A stretch of DNA of 64,000 bases from a candidate division SR1 bacterium (GCA_026397395.1 JAPLUV010000027.1:13533-77532); one strand, 5' to 3'. Shown: positions 1 to 11,474, counted from the stretch's first letter. Translations and numbers: made by a program. The notes: generated from the letters alone by a model not told the origin.

Positions 1-1510
1 GAAGAACCATTCTAAATATACTATATGAATCTATGGTATCAATCTTTCCTGTCCCGTTTACATCTAATGGAGCCGAAGGAGTAGCTGTTCCAATGCCCAC
101 TCGTCATAAAGAGGTGATTGCAAATTTACTATCAAAGATATTTAATTTTACTCGATAATTATATCCAAGACTTGGGAGTGTTCTACATCCATAAAAGTTT
201 CCACCACTATAGGTGATTGTTCATACATTAGTACAAGCTGACGTCTTTATATTAGTGCCACCAGGATTGCCAGGATCTATGTATAAATCATAAATATCTC
301 CATCACCACCGTCATCATATCGATGATCATAGCATCATAATGATCAGGTATATAATATATATGGATCAACATTACACTCCTCATCAGTGCTGCTCGTATC
401 ACATGAACAGGGAGGAATTCATACAGGAACAGTGTAAGAGAAAGTATTATACTGATATATATAATATTGCCCATAATAATACGAAGAAGTATTTGCTACT
501 TTTACTCATCCTGCTACTTCTAATTTTTCAGATGGGCTACTTGTCCCAATACCTACATTACCTCAAGCAGTCACTGTTAATCTTTGCGTACCACTGGTAT
601 ATAATGCAATAGGAAAGGCCTCTAGTGTATAGAGAGAAAGTTGATTTCATAATCATAGAGACTGTAAAACCCCCATTCCCCAATCCATTCCATTGACAGA
701 TTGATGTCCACCAAAAAGACTATTCCCTGAGTCTGCTCTAGCGACAAGATGGTTGGTAGTAATGATTTCAATCTTTCATCAATTAACTAACATGTTTCAT
801 CCAGATATTTCTAAGGCTTCTGATGGAGTATCAATGCCAATGCCTACAGCACTAGCAGTAACATTTCCAACAGCAGAGATGTTTGCATCGGAATAAATAT
901 TTCATCCAGCTGTAATATGTGATCAAGCATGGATGCTACTATCATTATATATCTGTCCGATAGCATAAATATTTCCACTAACCTCTAGAGCCGCATTAGG
1001 GTTACTCGTACCGATACCTACATTACCTCAAGTAGTAATAAGTATTCCTTTCGTGCTGTTGGTAAGATCAGGCATCAATGCTATAGGATGGCCAGAATTT
1101 CAAGCTCCGCCAGCTATGATAAAGAGATTAGCTAAATATCAGATATAAGGAACGTTACTTCACGCAGTTCATCGAAACAATCATCTTCCATCAGCTCATG
1201 TCAACAAAATAGACCCGCTGATAGTAAGCTTCGCCGTTGGACTATTGGTTCCGATACCAATTTTTCCCATAAAATAAGCGTCTCCATTGCTTCCATCCAA
1301 ATCTATTTTTGTAGAAGTAAGATTAGATCCATCTACAGTTAAAATAATATGCTGAATATATTGTACAGCATTGGTTAATGATGTAGAAATTTGGAAAGCC
1401 TGTGTAGTAGCCAAAAGTACAGCTGAAGCTCCGAGGAAAAACATAGTCATGTACTTGAAGAAGTACGATCTACGTCTAGGTGTGGAGCTAAGGGATTTGC
1501 GAGTAAACAT
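1..1510 (-). CDS. GIGT-repeat fibre-like surface protein, copy 1 (3' end outside window)
   Basis: The product is a secreted or surface-anchored modular protein. Residues 1-35 hold an Arg-rich stretch (PRRRSYFFKY) followed by a hydrophobic segment (MTMFFLGASAVLLA), which reads as a signal or anchor. After it come spaced units of the type GIGT..P...L.V.G, known from phage tail fibres and surface fibres of uncultured bacteria. The frame is free of TAA and TAG down to base 1; I checked every in-frame triplet. It contains many UGA codons read as Gly, the first at 1196-1198. The start codon at 1508-1510 lies 41 bases after the stop of copy 2, so the two are probably cotranscribed. A role in adhesion is inference; the repeat architecture and the shared N-terminus are seen. 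Confidence 0.8.
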
Positions 1511-1551
1511 AAGAGAATATTGAAGTGATAAAATCTATATACGGGTATTTT

Positions 1552-2943
1552 TTAAGGATTAACACTGAGAATATGCCATTCTGGATTTCAACTATAAAGC
1601 AAACATCAATAAAAAAGGCCATTATCAAAGACAATAGTTCATAATTTTCAAGTACAAGAACTTCTAGCAGATACATGTATATCGGTCGTAATTCTGATTG
1701 CTCATGAAACAGTAAGTGTAGTATCGGGAGTAGTAGTCCCAATCCCAATTTTATTCAAGACATATAAATTTCCTGCTGTACTACTACCAGTTAAAATATT
1801 ATATCATATCCCAACATCTCAGTTCATCATAGCAACATCTGAACCTAGATAGGTATCCCTATCATTTACCATAAGTCCACAATAAGGATTCGTTGCATCA
1901 CCACAATCAGGGGTAGATGTGTTAATCCCAATTTTATTTAAGACAAATAAATCTCAAGCTCCAGCAGCATTAATTGTATCATATCCTATACCAGCGACTC
2001 AATTCATGATAGAAAAATCTCCGTCGAAATAAGAGTCTTTTTGTTTTACTTCCAATCCACAAGTGTTTGGACTTGATCACCCACACGTAGGAGTTGTTGT
2101 ATTGATGCCAACTGCACCATTAGGTAGAATAGTAAACTTATTTTGATAGTCATATGTTCATGTAGCAAATGAGACTCCAAAAGTTGTCCCACCATCAATT
2201 TTTCGATTGTAATAGGTATGAGGTACGGGATTAGGGTATATAGAGAGTCAAACAAGATCATAATTCAATTGGAGATTCGGTTGATTGGCGGAGAGTGATC
2301 CTCCTCAGTGGCTCAATAACGAGTGCGATCAAGCAAGTCTGAGGAAAGTTCCTCAGGTAGATAGAGCATCATTATTATTGTTTCCTATCCATGCATACGT
2401 ACCTATTTGAAGTTTTTCTGTGGGAACAGCTGTTCCAATCCCTACATTACCTCAAGTAGCAATAACCACATCATATCTAACGCCTCATGAAGTAGTAAAA
2501 ACTAGTGGTTTATCTAATGACTTTATAAAACCAAAATATCCAAACCAATCTCCTAGTTGTAGTCATCATGTAGTTGTATTACGATCACTTTTGAGCCACA
2601 TAAATGGTGCAGCATATCCAGCAACCTCAACATTACCTAGTAGGATAGATCAGGTGCTGTCAGTAATTTCGACTTGTGCTCCTGGAGTAACAGCATTTGT
2701 TCCAACACCAAGTTTTCCCCCATTAGTTCCATCCAAGAAAACTCCATCAGTTCCGCTAGGAGTTCCATCACTCGTAACAAATATCTGACTAATATATTGT
2801 ACAGCATTATTTAATGATGTCGTAATATCGAAAGCCTGCGTAGCCAGCATTACAGCTGAAGCTCCGAGGAAAAACATCGTCATGTACTTGAAGAAGTACG
2901 ATCTGCGTCTAGGTGTGGAGCTAAGGGGTTTGCGAGTAAACAT
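1552..2943 (-). CDS. GIGT-repeat fibre-like surface protein, copy 2
   Basis: This is a complete 463-residue protein ending in TAA at 1552-1554. I checked every in-frame triplet between the first UGA (2650) and the stop. The N-terminal 60 residues (MFTRKPLSSTPRRRSYFFKY, then FFLGASAVMLATQAF and NNAVQYI) are almost identical to copy 1 and close to copy 3, while the rest diverges. At least four GIGT/GINT units follow, two of them joined to short cysteine-containing loops. A strong sigma-70 type promoter sits about 80-110 bases upstream. Substrate or partner is unknown; a fibre or adhesin role is inferred from the repeat type and the export signal. Confidence 0.8.
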
Positions 2944-3022
2944 TAGGAGGCTGCTGAAATGTTAAAATACTGAACAATAGTTTGTAAAATATGATGTAGT
3001 CGTAGAGTATGTAACTACAATA

Positions 3023-3051
3023 AGTATATTCCATAAGCTTATTTTTGTCAA
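3023..3051 (-). promoter_or_regulatory. Sigma-70 type promoter for the copy 2/copy 1 surface-protein operon
   Basis: On the minus strand there is a perfect TTGACA (3051-3046), a 17-base spacer and TATACT (3028-3023). It lies 80 bases upstream of the ATG at 2943. It is one of the best promoter matches in the window and suggests strong constitutive expression. Confidence 0.75.
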
Positions 3052-3165
3052 AAATATCACTTCATAAGCTCATATTGTGTTGACATATATTTAAAAATAT
3101 ATGCGATATAGAAAAGGGAAAAATCTTAATTTAAAAGCCAAGAATAGTATCTTTATATAAGAAAA

Positions 3166-3195
3166 AATCCGGCTGCCTAAGCAGAGATCCGGATT
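3166..3195 (-). terminator. Terminator after surface-protein copy 3
   Basis: The stem AATCCGG/CCGGATT has a 16-base loop. An A-run on the plus strand at 3162-3167 becomes a U-run in the minus-strand transcript. It lies 33 bases after the stop of the 3228-4412 gene and separates it from the promoter of copy 2. Confidence 0.7.
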
Positions 3196-3227
3196 ATTTT
3201 GTAATATAATATTCCATTAAATGGAGT

Positions 3228-4412
3228 TTACTGACAGTCTACAGAAACATTGTCCATAGTTCTTCGCACATAAACATCGGGATTTGGAGTAGAGTCCAAT
3301 ATACAAACACACACATGATCTTTTCAATCTGCTTGTCCAGGAGAAAAATACATAGTTCAGCGTGCCGCAGCATTACATGTTGGAGCATAATAGTTATAAG
3401 GAGTTAATTTGAAGAGATAATTTACCTCTAGATTTGCAGCCCCAGTATTAACTGTATTAATACCAACTTTCCCATTAAGCCCAAGGAAAAGTTGATTGGC
3501 ATTAGCACCAGAAGCAACTGATGATGATGCAGCTAAATATCAACTATTCACAAATCTAATATTTCAATCAATATTAAACTTGTTACTTGAATTAGTCGTT
3601 CATAATCTTAATTTCCCGTTTATAAATTCGAAATTCCCAGCAGAATTATAAAATGCTGCATTTCCAACTTGGTCTATTGACATAAGTTTACTAGGCATCA
3701 CCGTTCAATCTGAATGTCGGAAAGAAAGCGTTTGATTTCCAACTATTTTCCAATTTTCATTAAAGCTACCTCCACCCAAAGTAGAATTTAACCAATGATA
3801 ATTTAATTGAATATTTGGTGAATAATCTGGTAATTCCCCAGCAGCATATGTCTTGGAAGCGCTATTAAAAGTCATTACAGGATCAAAACCTCAACCACCA
3901 ACATCTAATCAATAATCTGTAGGATCATTTCAAAAAATTCTCAAAAAACTTCCTCATGTACCAAGAAGCGGCTCATTGTGTTGTCCTATCCGTGCATATG
4001 TTCATACTTGAAATTTCTCTGTTGGAATAGCAGTTCCGATACCAGCATTACCATTCTTTGCCATATAGACCTGATTAGTAGTGGCTCACATTCGTCATCC
4101 AGTAGTTAGTGATACATTCCCATTAATTTCCAGTGCCTGCGAGGGAGTATTTGTCCCGATACCGACTTGTCAACTAAAATAAGCATTTCCATTGCTTCCG
4201 TCTAGTTCAATAGCTGTAGAAGCAGTATTTGTTCAGTCATTTGTCAAAATAATCTGACTAATATATTGCACTGCATTGTTCAATGAAGTATCAATTTCGA
4301 AAGCTTGTGTAGCCAGTATTACAGCTGAAACTCCTAGGAAAAACATCGTCATGTACTTGAAGAAGTACAATCTACGTCTAGGTATTGAGCTAATAGTTTT
4401 TCTCGTAAACAT
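3228..4412 (-). CDS. GIGT-repeat fibre-like surface protein, copy 3
   Basis: This 394-residue protein is invisible under the standard code because UGA codons cut it into short pieces. All in-frame triplets from 4409 to 3231 lack TAA and TAG. It begins MFTRKTISSIPRRRLYFFKY and continues with FFLGVSAVILATQAF, matching copies 1 and 2. It has GIGT/GINT units (QVGIGTNTPSQALEINGN; KVGINT) but a different C-terminus that is Cys-containing and ends NVSVDCQ. It has its own terminator downstream, so it is a separate transcription unit. Export to the surface is inferred from the N-terminal hydrophobic segment. Confidence 0.8.
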
Positions 4413-4500
4413 GGTGATAGATATAAGATGATAAAGCTATTTTTTCATAATACTTTCATCATCTCAATTTTACCCAGAAAGCGCAAGAAATACAAAAAAA

Positions 4501-4527
4501 CAAGCATTTCCTAAAGGAAAACACTTG
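4501..4527 (-). terminator. Terminator of the DUF559 gene
   Basis: A hairpin CAAG.ATTTCC / GGAAAA.ACTTG with a four-base loop. The A-run at 4493-4500 on the plus strand becomes U residues in the minus transcript. It starts 5 bases after the stop codon of the 4533-4895 gene. Confidence 0.7.
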
Positions 4528-4532
4528 CGTTA

Positions 4533-4895
4533 TTAAAAATATATGATATGGCTGGGGGTGGGAAATGACGGGATAATCTTAATTCAATGATGCCTTAGTC
4601 GTTCATCTCTTTGAATGTCGTAGATTTCTTGTTGTTTGTGAATTTTTCCATCGACTTCGATTCATAATAATAATTTGGAGCAGTAAAAATCTAAAATAAA
4701 CGAACCAATCATTTTTTGTCTCAAAAAGACGTACCCTGTTTGCTTTCTTCTTAGTGTATTCCAAAGTACTATTTCGGCATTTGTTTGTTTCTTCCTATTG
4801 TCTCTTGCTCGATCTTTGTTTGAAGAATTATATCCAATATATGGTAATCTATTATCCATTTTCCTAAACATAATAATCAGTAGATAATAAAGCAA
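4533..4895 (-). CDS. DUF559 family protein (Vsr/restriction-endonuclease-like fold)
   Basis: A protein of about 120 residues. After a short N-terminal extension the family signature appears: NRLPYIGYNSSNKDRARDNR, then LWNTLRRKQTGYVFLRQK, then ILDFYC, then a UGA-encoded Gly at 4662-4664 followed by IEVDGKIHKQQEIYDIQRDE. The DFYC...IEVDG..H segment carries the Asp, Glu and His positions typical of this nuclease-like fold. The end (IKIIPSFP) is a little shorter than usual. The true start may be an internal Met (MFRKMDNRLPY) rather than the one at 4895. Cellular role is not established for the family; the nuclease fold is known, activity here is inference. Confidence 0.75.
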
Positions 4896-5328
4896 ATTAA
4901 TTCCTCTCCTTGATAAAGGAGGGGGTAGGGGGAGGATTTGCTTGCTATTTAAATAGTTTGTGAGGAGAGATCACGTTGGATGTATATAAATGTATACTGA
5001 TCCTACTTCACCGGACGGCGAACTAATAACGCAATCTTCCCCAAAACCGCATGGATTGTAATCGATAAAAAATAGAAAAAAAAGGACAAAGTTAGGACAA
5101 ATGTACTCAATAACATAAATTAGCTTTCTGAGCAGGCCCTGCCTACCGGCAGGCAGGCCTGAGGGGTAAGCTTTTCGCGCAATCCTGAGAGAAGCGAAGG
5201 GCAAAAGTAGGACAATTTGTTTTAGGAGTTTACTCCCGGGAGAAATTCGTTTTAATTGCTCTCAATGAGCCTATTATCACTATTTTTCTCCCGGGAGCTA
5301 AGTCATATAAATAAACCAATTCAAGAAA
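4896..5328. other. Non-coding stretch with short repeats
   Basis: No credible gene. It holds an A-rich block with two AGGACAAA words (5079-5101) also found upstream of the transposase at 61984-62430, a 21-bp palindromic repeat (5138-5158), and two identical copies of the perfect palindrome CTCCCGGGAG (5232-5241 and 5291-5300). An open frame over 4971-5204 is only the palindrome read as protein. Confidence 0.6.
5138..5158. repeat. Dispersed palindrome CCTGCCTACCGGCAGG, copy A
   Basis: A 21-bp unit that folds on itself (CCTGCCTACCGGCAGGCAGG without its last base). Identical copies occur at 11420-11440 and 58373-58393, both embedded in other repeats. Here it is flanked by AGCAGGC and GCCTGA, which extend the stem. 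Confidence 0.85.
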
Positions 5329-5356
5329 GAAATCTCCCCGTAGAAGAGGAGACTTT
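5329..5356 (-). terminator. Terminator of the 5381-8128 surface-protein gene
   Basis: In the minus strand: GTCTCC, a loop CTCTTCTACGG, then GGAGAT followed by TTCTTTCTT. It starts 25 bases after the TAA at 5381-5383. Confidence 0.6.
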
Positions 5357-5380
5357 TCGTGAAAATATTCAGGTATGTTT

Positions 5381-8128
5381 TTATTTTTTTACAGGATTAT
5401 TTCTATTAATATAATCTTCGAGCTCGAGCAAGCTATTGAAGTATTTTACTTTCATTAATCTATAGGACATATATCATCTATTTGTTTTGTAGAGTCTGTA
5501 TTCCTTACTATTTGGAGCGAGATAGGTGACAGGAGCAAAGCTTGCATCTACGTGATGATCTCGGACGTCTGTAGCTGGATTTTTTCCATCTATATAGTAA
5601 GTCATAGTACTGAGATTATCAAAGTATTTACTGCCTACAAATTCTGTTGAGGTAAATCCACCACCCATAGATTGGATATGATAGATCTTTCCATTAGGTG
5701 CAACATGGATAGTGTCAGTATTTCTATTATCACTCCATGATACATTACCATAGGTATTGATATGGCAATCTCCTGCATTGTAGAAATCGATATGTCTGAT
5801 AAGTGTTTCGCGATTGATAAAGAGATATCTATTCTTCATCATAGGTGAATAATAAGCTCTTTCTCCATTGTCATAAGAGATTTGATATGCCTTACAGTTT
5901 GGAGCGATATGATTACTCGTATCTACACTCGTAGTATCTAGATCATTGTTGATAAGCTGTAGGAGATATTCCAAACTACAATCTTGACTAATATCTACTT
6001 CATCGCCGAGGATACTTTGGAAGGTAGCTAAGAAGTCATTTAAGATACTTGTATTTCCATTATATTGTGTTTTGAGTAAGTCATATACGTTCGAAATTAA
6101 TTCTTCCTGACTAGTAGTAAGCTGACAACTATTATCTTTGGTTGTAATATTGAATGTTCACGTCAATCCAGCTACGCTAACGGTTGAAGTAACAGTATGA
6201 TTGTATTGGCTACTAGAAACCATTTCTATTCTCAATGGTGTAGTTGCCGTCACCATACCAGTTGTTCAGATGCCGGTACCATTAACGATAAGCGTTCATA
6301 GGTTGACGGAGAGCAGAGTAGGCCCAGTGAGTCATCGTACATAGAAGATTTCTGAACTATAGATGGTATTGAGGTTAGCATTAACAATAGAAGAGAGTGA
6401 TCAAATGATTTGAATACCAGATCCATATACTCATTGAGCACAGGTGGTTGGACTAATAACGAAGCTTCACGTTGCACTAGTAGATGTATTGCCAACAGCG
6501 TCAATCGCTTGTACGATTCGTGTGTAATTACCGAGAACCATATTTTGTGTAAGGAGAGCTACTCCAGTTTGATTAGCAGGAACGGTTGCAGAATAAATGG
6601 TTCCTCATGAACTTATGATACTATAACGATATCCGCTTAATCCTACACCAGTATCGCTAGCAGCTGTCCAAGAGAATATACTTGCTCCAGAGCTACAGAG
6701 ATTGGTGCCAGAGGCAGGAGTAACTAAAGTAGTTGTAGTAGGAGGAATAGTATCTACATATATATATCTTACTCATTCATAGTACGTACAAGCTCCAGTA
6801 GTAAATGTACTGTGCAGTGTATTTCGTGCATTTACTTGATTGAGATAGATATGAGAGTTAATTGTTGTTCACGTATAAGAACCAACTAATGGCGTAGTAG
6901 TAAAGTTACCTGTGATAGTATATGCTACATTTTCTGTCGCTGAAATATCGATAGTGATACCAGTGGAATTAGAGAAATAGCTTACTCAAGAAGCAAAGAT
7001 TGCTCCACCACCAGGAATAACATTACCTACAAAACTATTATTACAAGCGCCAGCAGCAGCAACATGTAGACTAACGTTAACACCACATTGAGGTCATACA
7101 CCATTACCTGTAAGCACTGCACATGTTCATGTATAGTTTCCTACAGCAAGTGTACTACCGCCTGCTCGTGTATAATGATTAGCGGAAGTATATACCGTAC
7201 CAGAAAGAATAATAGCGTTTCATGATCGGACATCGATAATATATCAAGTGACATTTGTTCCACTACAGGTGAGACTAAAATTTTGTCATTGCGTGACAGT
7301 CTGGTCTGATCAGAATCATACACACATGCCAGTAGTTACGACAGATTCTATTTGACAGATATCACTGCATCCGTCTCCATTTGAGGTATTGCCATCGTCA
7401 CATTGTTCACCAGTTTGTATTGCACCATCTCCACATCGTCACACAAATTGACCTGAGGCTATCTGAGCGATACCACCATAATTATCCCATATCCATCCAC
7501 TATAGGTACCTCATGTTTTGACAAGGGTATTGGAAAAAGGAGATCCTGATAATAGTGTATTGTGAGTAAAATCATAATTTACTCATGCAATCATTTGCAA
7601 AGTAATCCCTGATCGATTATGTTCTATATATCCAAAAATTTCGTTACTTGTTATAGCTGGGTATCATGAGACATTAGTACAGTTGGTATAGAATCCACCA
7701 CTAAGCGTCATGGTACCATATCAGGTTCCAGCTGTCTGCAAAATAGAAAGACTGCCTGTATCCAAAGGCCAAAGTCTCCATCCTCTCATATTGTTGTAAT
7801 AGAGTCCTTTGAGATGATAACTACAGTTAATAGACTGAGATCATCCATTGACGGTAATGTTTTCTGGTGTACTAAGTACTTCTCAGCTTAACCAAAAGAT
7901 AAGTCAAGCATAGTCATTACCTCATTGGTTGAAGTGTACCGTAGAAACATTTCCTGTAGTAAAGCCCATTGATCCAAACATTGTTGGTAATGTTGCTTCC
8001 AGAGGGAGTAGGGTAGCAAAAAGAGATGAGAATAAACTCACCATACTTCCTAGGATAAAAACACTGGCCAATATGGCTTTGTGTCTATACTGTAGTTTCT
8101 TGTAATGACGTTTGAAATGTCAGATCAT
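5381..8128 (-). CDS. Large secreted surface protein with cysteine-rich repeat
   Basis: About 915 residues reading through many UGA codons. The start at 8128 gives MIGHFKRHYKKLQYRHK followed by a hydrophobic export or anchor segment (AILASVFILGSMVSLFSSLF). Around residue 230-260 is one Myxococcus-type cysteine-rich repeat: CGDGAIQTGEQCDDGN then GDGCSDICQI. The middle is Thr/Ser/Gly-rich and resembles Ig/fibronectin-like modules (DTIPPTTTTLVTPASGTNLC). The C-terminal 170 residues contain repeated motifs of the type IAPN.K.Y.I / VAPNGKIYHI / LAPNSKEYRL. The tail is FNSLLELEDYINRNNP. Function unknown; surface location is inferred. The cysteine-rich repeat is shared with the 2080-residue protein at 47499-53741. 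Confidence 0.75.
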
Positions 8129-8271
8129 AGCAATGAGATTAGATACATAAAGTACATAATATACATACTCAAGTATATTCCCGTAGCAGAAATAATCAAA
8201 AAAAACCCATATAGGGCTAAGAATGGGATTGACAGAAGTATATATTATAGTATAATATGCTATACGCAGAT

Positions 8272-9814
8272 TTACTCAGAGGTTTCCCTGTTTTCATATA
8301 GGTTTTCTTCGTTATCTTGGATGACTGGAGTTTCCTCTATGTCTTGTGCTTCATAGTCAAAAGACTTCCAGGTAGGAAGATCTGTATAGGGACTTATGTC
8401 ATCGAGATACGAGTGAATCATGTGCAGAGGACTATAAACTGGATAAAAGAGGATGAAACAATCCAGGAATATTCCCTTCATCTGAGATAGTGAATAATTT
8501 TTCTTCCAATGCAACCCAATCTTCATGTTTCATCTGAGCACCAATTTCACGGGCAAACATTTCCAGAATGACTGGCAAATCACCTTTCCACATATCTAAA
8601 CTTTTCTTCATTCACAAAACGACTTCTTCGTTGGTCCCCACACATTCAAAAGGCTTTATTCCTTCGATACCGAGCAAAGCTCTGAAGGTGGTCAGCAAAG
8701 ATTCTTTTTCGTACAGTTCTTCTCCCCAAATAGTTTTTGCCTGATCTGCTGTCACGAATGGTCTCAATATTGCATAGACGAATGCACATTTGGGACAGCT
8801 GTTACATCGACGAAAATTATTTTTCGCCTTCAATCAGATCTTCGTTAGACTCTCTTCTAGGATTTTAAAATTAGTATTACAACTACTAAAGACATCAAAA
8901 TATTGTGGATATTGTGCAAACAATTCCGCTATTTTTATCTCATACATTCACCTCAACAAGCTGAAATATGTCACATCATTCGTAATGGCATGCTGCAAAT
9001 ATTCAGCAAATGCAAGCTCGAAATCTAGACTCTTGCTTCGCTGATGATTAATTTCTATGCCATCCATGATCGTATTTCACTCGCTTGCGCTTTTTTCATT
9101 CGACATTACGATAAAATTGTAATCATAGAGATAGGCTGCAGTGACCAATACAAAGGCGATGATTCAAGAAATCGGCACATGACCATTGTAATATCCAGCT
9201 TCATTCATCTCAAATAATTTTTCATCCATCGTTCTTTGCATAACCAATCTTGCTGCATCAATTTTTTTACTCACCATCTGATGTAAGGCATAATCCTTAC
9301 CAAAGGTTGAGGTATAAAAGGGGAGTCCTAGCTTTTTCACAAGTTCTACACTGACTAAACTATCTTTACCTCATCATATCGCAACCATAATCTGCTGACG
9401 CGTAGGCGTAAATTGTTTTCACAAAAATGAAAAATCAGCTGCTTCTTTACTATTCACAAACTGACACAATCCCTTGGGTGAAATTTCATTCTTGAAAAAA
9501 TATTCTCATAATCAGTTTATATAAAATTGATTTCGAAATTTTTTTTGCTCATCATTGAGATATCAATTTTCCACTATAATTTCTTTGGTCGGACATAATT
9601 TATAATAACTAATCCCTATCGCCAACGACAAATGAAAAAGCAGATTGCTTATGATAGCAGGATCTGCATTTTGTATTGGCGTAAATTCTTCGCAAGTGAA
9701 ATTAATTGTTTCAGTAAATTCCACCTCATTATCAAAAGAAAACAAAAAACTTGCCTGCAATGTTTCAGGATTCCACGTATGAGATTTGATGAAAAATGTT
9801 TGGAATGTTTTCAT
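8272..9814 (-). CDS. murL: UDP-MurNAc-L-Ala-L-Glu epimerase MurL (frameshift near 3' end)
   Basis: MurL converts UDP-MurNAc-L-Ala-L-Glu to the D-Glu form in the cytoplasm and works with a MurD2 that adds L-Glu. Seen here: the family N-terminus with ISYYKLCPTKEIIVE then a UGA-Gly; FYINGLGEYFFKNEI; a PP-loop GGGKDS at about residues 147-152; SNEKSASEGN and INHQRSKSLDFE; and a cysteine cluster RRCNSCPKC. The frame that carries all of these ends in TAG at 8432-8434. The next frame continues with SPLHMIHSYLDD and an acidic tail to TAA at 8272. Removing one base from the AAAA run at 8445-8448 joins them (about 513 residues). The gene is divergent from murD, which supports the pathway. Confidence 0.85.
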
Positions 9815-10028
9815 ACAAATATACTACGAATTTGCTGCAAAAAATCAACCATTTTCACGTACTGTAGTTTTTTGTAAGGAACGGTTTCAAACCATTCCCT
9901 ACGGAGCTAAGTCTTTTTTCATTGCTTTTTTTCCTCCAAAACGTATCTTTAGTACAGAGTACAGAGTACAGAGTACAGAGTAAACAAGTTTATCATTTCA
10001 ACACTTTATCACTTTATCATCCCATTCA
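9815..10028. other. Divergent murL-murD intergenic region with 7-bp tandem repeat
   Basis: The region contains an imperfect hairpin (GGAACGGTTT/AAACCATTCC near 9880-9900) and a 7-bp tandem repeat AGTACAG, about 4.5 units at 9951-9982. It must hold the promoters for both genes. A TTGATT box near 9858 on the minus strand is a weak candidate for murL. Confidence 0.6.
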
Positions 10029-11390
10029 ATGTTCGACTTTTCTGATCTTAGAGACAAAAATATCGCTATTCTCGGCTTTGGACGTGAAGGAAAATCTACG
10101 CTGAAATTTCTGATAGACCAGAAAGTAAGTTTCAGAAATATTACTATTCTCGACACCAACAAAGATCTCGATAGTCCAGAAGAAGTCCAGAAAATTACCG
10201 GAGATGAACATCTCAAAGATCTTGATCAGTATGATATTATTTTCAAATCCTCGGGAGTTCCAATCACGGAGCAGTTAATCCCACATAAAGAGAAAATCGT
10301 GACGCAGGTTCAGATCTTTTTCGATACTTATCCTGGAAAAGTTATTGCTGTGACAGCGAGTAAAGGAAAATCAACAATGACTTCACTAATTTATATGCTG
10401 CTCAAAAATGCTGGGTACCAAGTAAAACTTGTCGGCAATATCGGCACACCTGTTTTCGATGAAATAGATATTTGTCCTCCTATTCTTCCCAGTGGTGATC
10501 CAGAGTTTTGCCCAGTGCCGGAGAATGATTTCATTGTGATAGAACTTTCTAGTTACATGCTCTACGAGCTCCGCAAAAACAATTTTATTTCTATCTTGGG
10601 AACAATTTTCCCTGAGCATTTAGACTGGCATGGTTCATTTGAAAATTATGTAGATGCAAAATTAAATATTTTAAAATGATCAGAAATCAATATCGTCAAC
10701 CAGGAAACTTTGGAAAAGTTTAATTTAAAAAAAACATACACAAATCTGATTCCTTATGACTTAGGCTCTGCATATGCACGGATGGACTGACATTTCACGA
10801 TTGGAGACAAAATGATTTTTTCTACCAAAGAGAGAAAAATTCCTGGTGATCATAATCTAGAAAATATTACCGCAGTCATTGCATTAGCTGATACATTAAA
10901 AATTTCTATGGATGTCGTCGAAGATACGGTGCGTAATTTCAATGGGCTTCCTCATAGATTACAAGAATTATGAGAGAGTGGATGAATTCGTCGAATCGAT
11001 GATGCTATTTCTACCACGCCAGAAAGCACTATCGAAGCTATCAAAACCTATGGCGAGCAAATCAATACAATCTTCTTATGATGAACAGATAGAGGATATA
11101 ATTTCGACAACTTAGTAAAATATATTAAGGAATATAAAATTGCTAACATCGTTTTTTTCCCAGAATCAGGAGAAAGAATTTACGAAGCTATTAAAGAACT
11201 AAGCATAGAATGATTGGAAATGTACAAAACAGATGATATGAAAAAAGCAGTAAAATTTGCCTACAAACATACGCAGCAGGGAATGATATGCTTACTTTCT
11301 ACCGCATCTCCTAGTTATAGCGTTTGGAAAGATTTTGAAGAAAAATGAAATTTGTTTCAGCAATACGTGAAAGAATTAGCTACTGAATAA
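10029..11390 (+). CDS. murD: UDP-N-acetylmuramoyl-L-alanine--glutamate ligase (MurD, probably MurD2 type)
   Basis: A 453-residue cytoplasmic ATP-dependent ligase that adds glutamate to UDP-MurNAc-L-Ala. The N-terminal nucleotide fold reads IAILGFGREGKST. The ATP loop is VTASKGKSTMTSL. ELSSYML and FPEHLDWHGS are the central-domain motifs. After the first UGA (about 10677) come GDHNLENITAV, NGLPHRLQEL and TTPESTIEAI. Stop is TAA at 11388-11390. Many UGA codons are read as Gly. Being next to murL suggests it uses L-glutamate, as MurD2 of Xanthomonas does; that substrate choice is inference. The ASKGKS loop replaces the more usual GTKGKS. Confidence 0.9.
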
Positions 11391-11393
11391 CTC

Positions 11394-11452
11394 GTCATTC
11401 CGGCGTTAAGTTTTGCGGCCCTGCCTACCGGCAGGCAGGCGGAATCTTAATT
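11394..11452. repeat. Dispersed GTCATTCCGGCG repeat with nested palindrome
   Basis: GTCATTCCGGCG...TTTGCGGCC...GAATCTTAAT recurs at 38821-38860. In this copy the 21-bp CCTGCCTACCGGCAGG palindrome (11420-11440) is inserted between GCGGCC and GGAATC; the other copy lacks it. Confidence 0.8.
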
Positions 11453-11474
11453 GTTTTATTCTATTACTTTTTAT

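Noticed and set aside
4971-5204. 77-residue minus-strand open frame with PSGLPAGRQGLL
   Set aside because: The peptide is the CCTGCCTACCGGCAGG palindrome in translation; no family features.
8105-8356. 83-residue plus-strand open frame
   Set aside because: It overlaps the 5' part of one minus-strand gene and the 3' end of murL, and has no family features.
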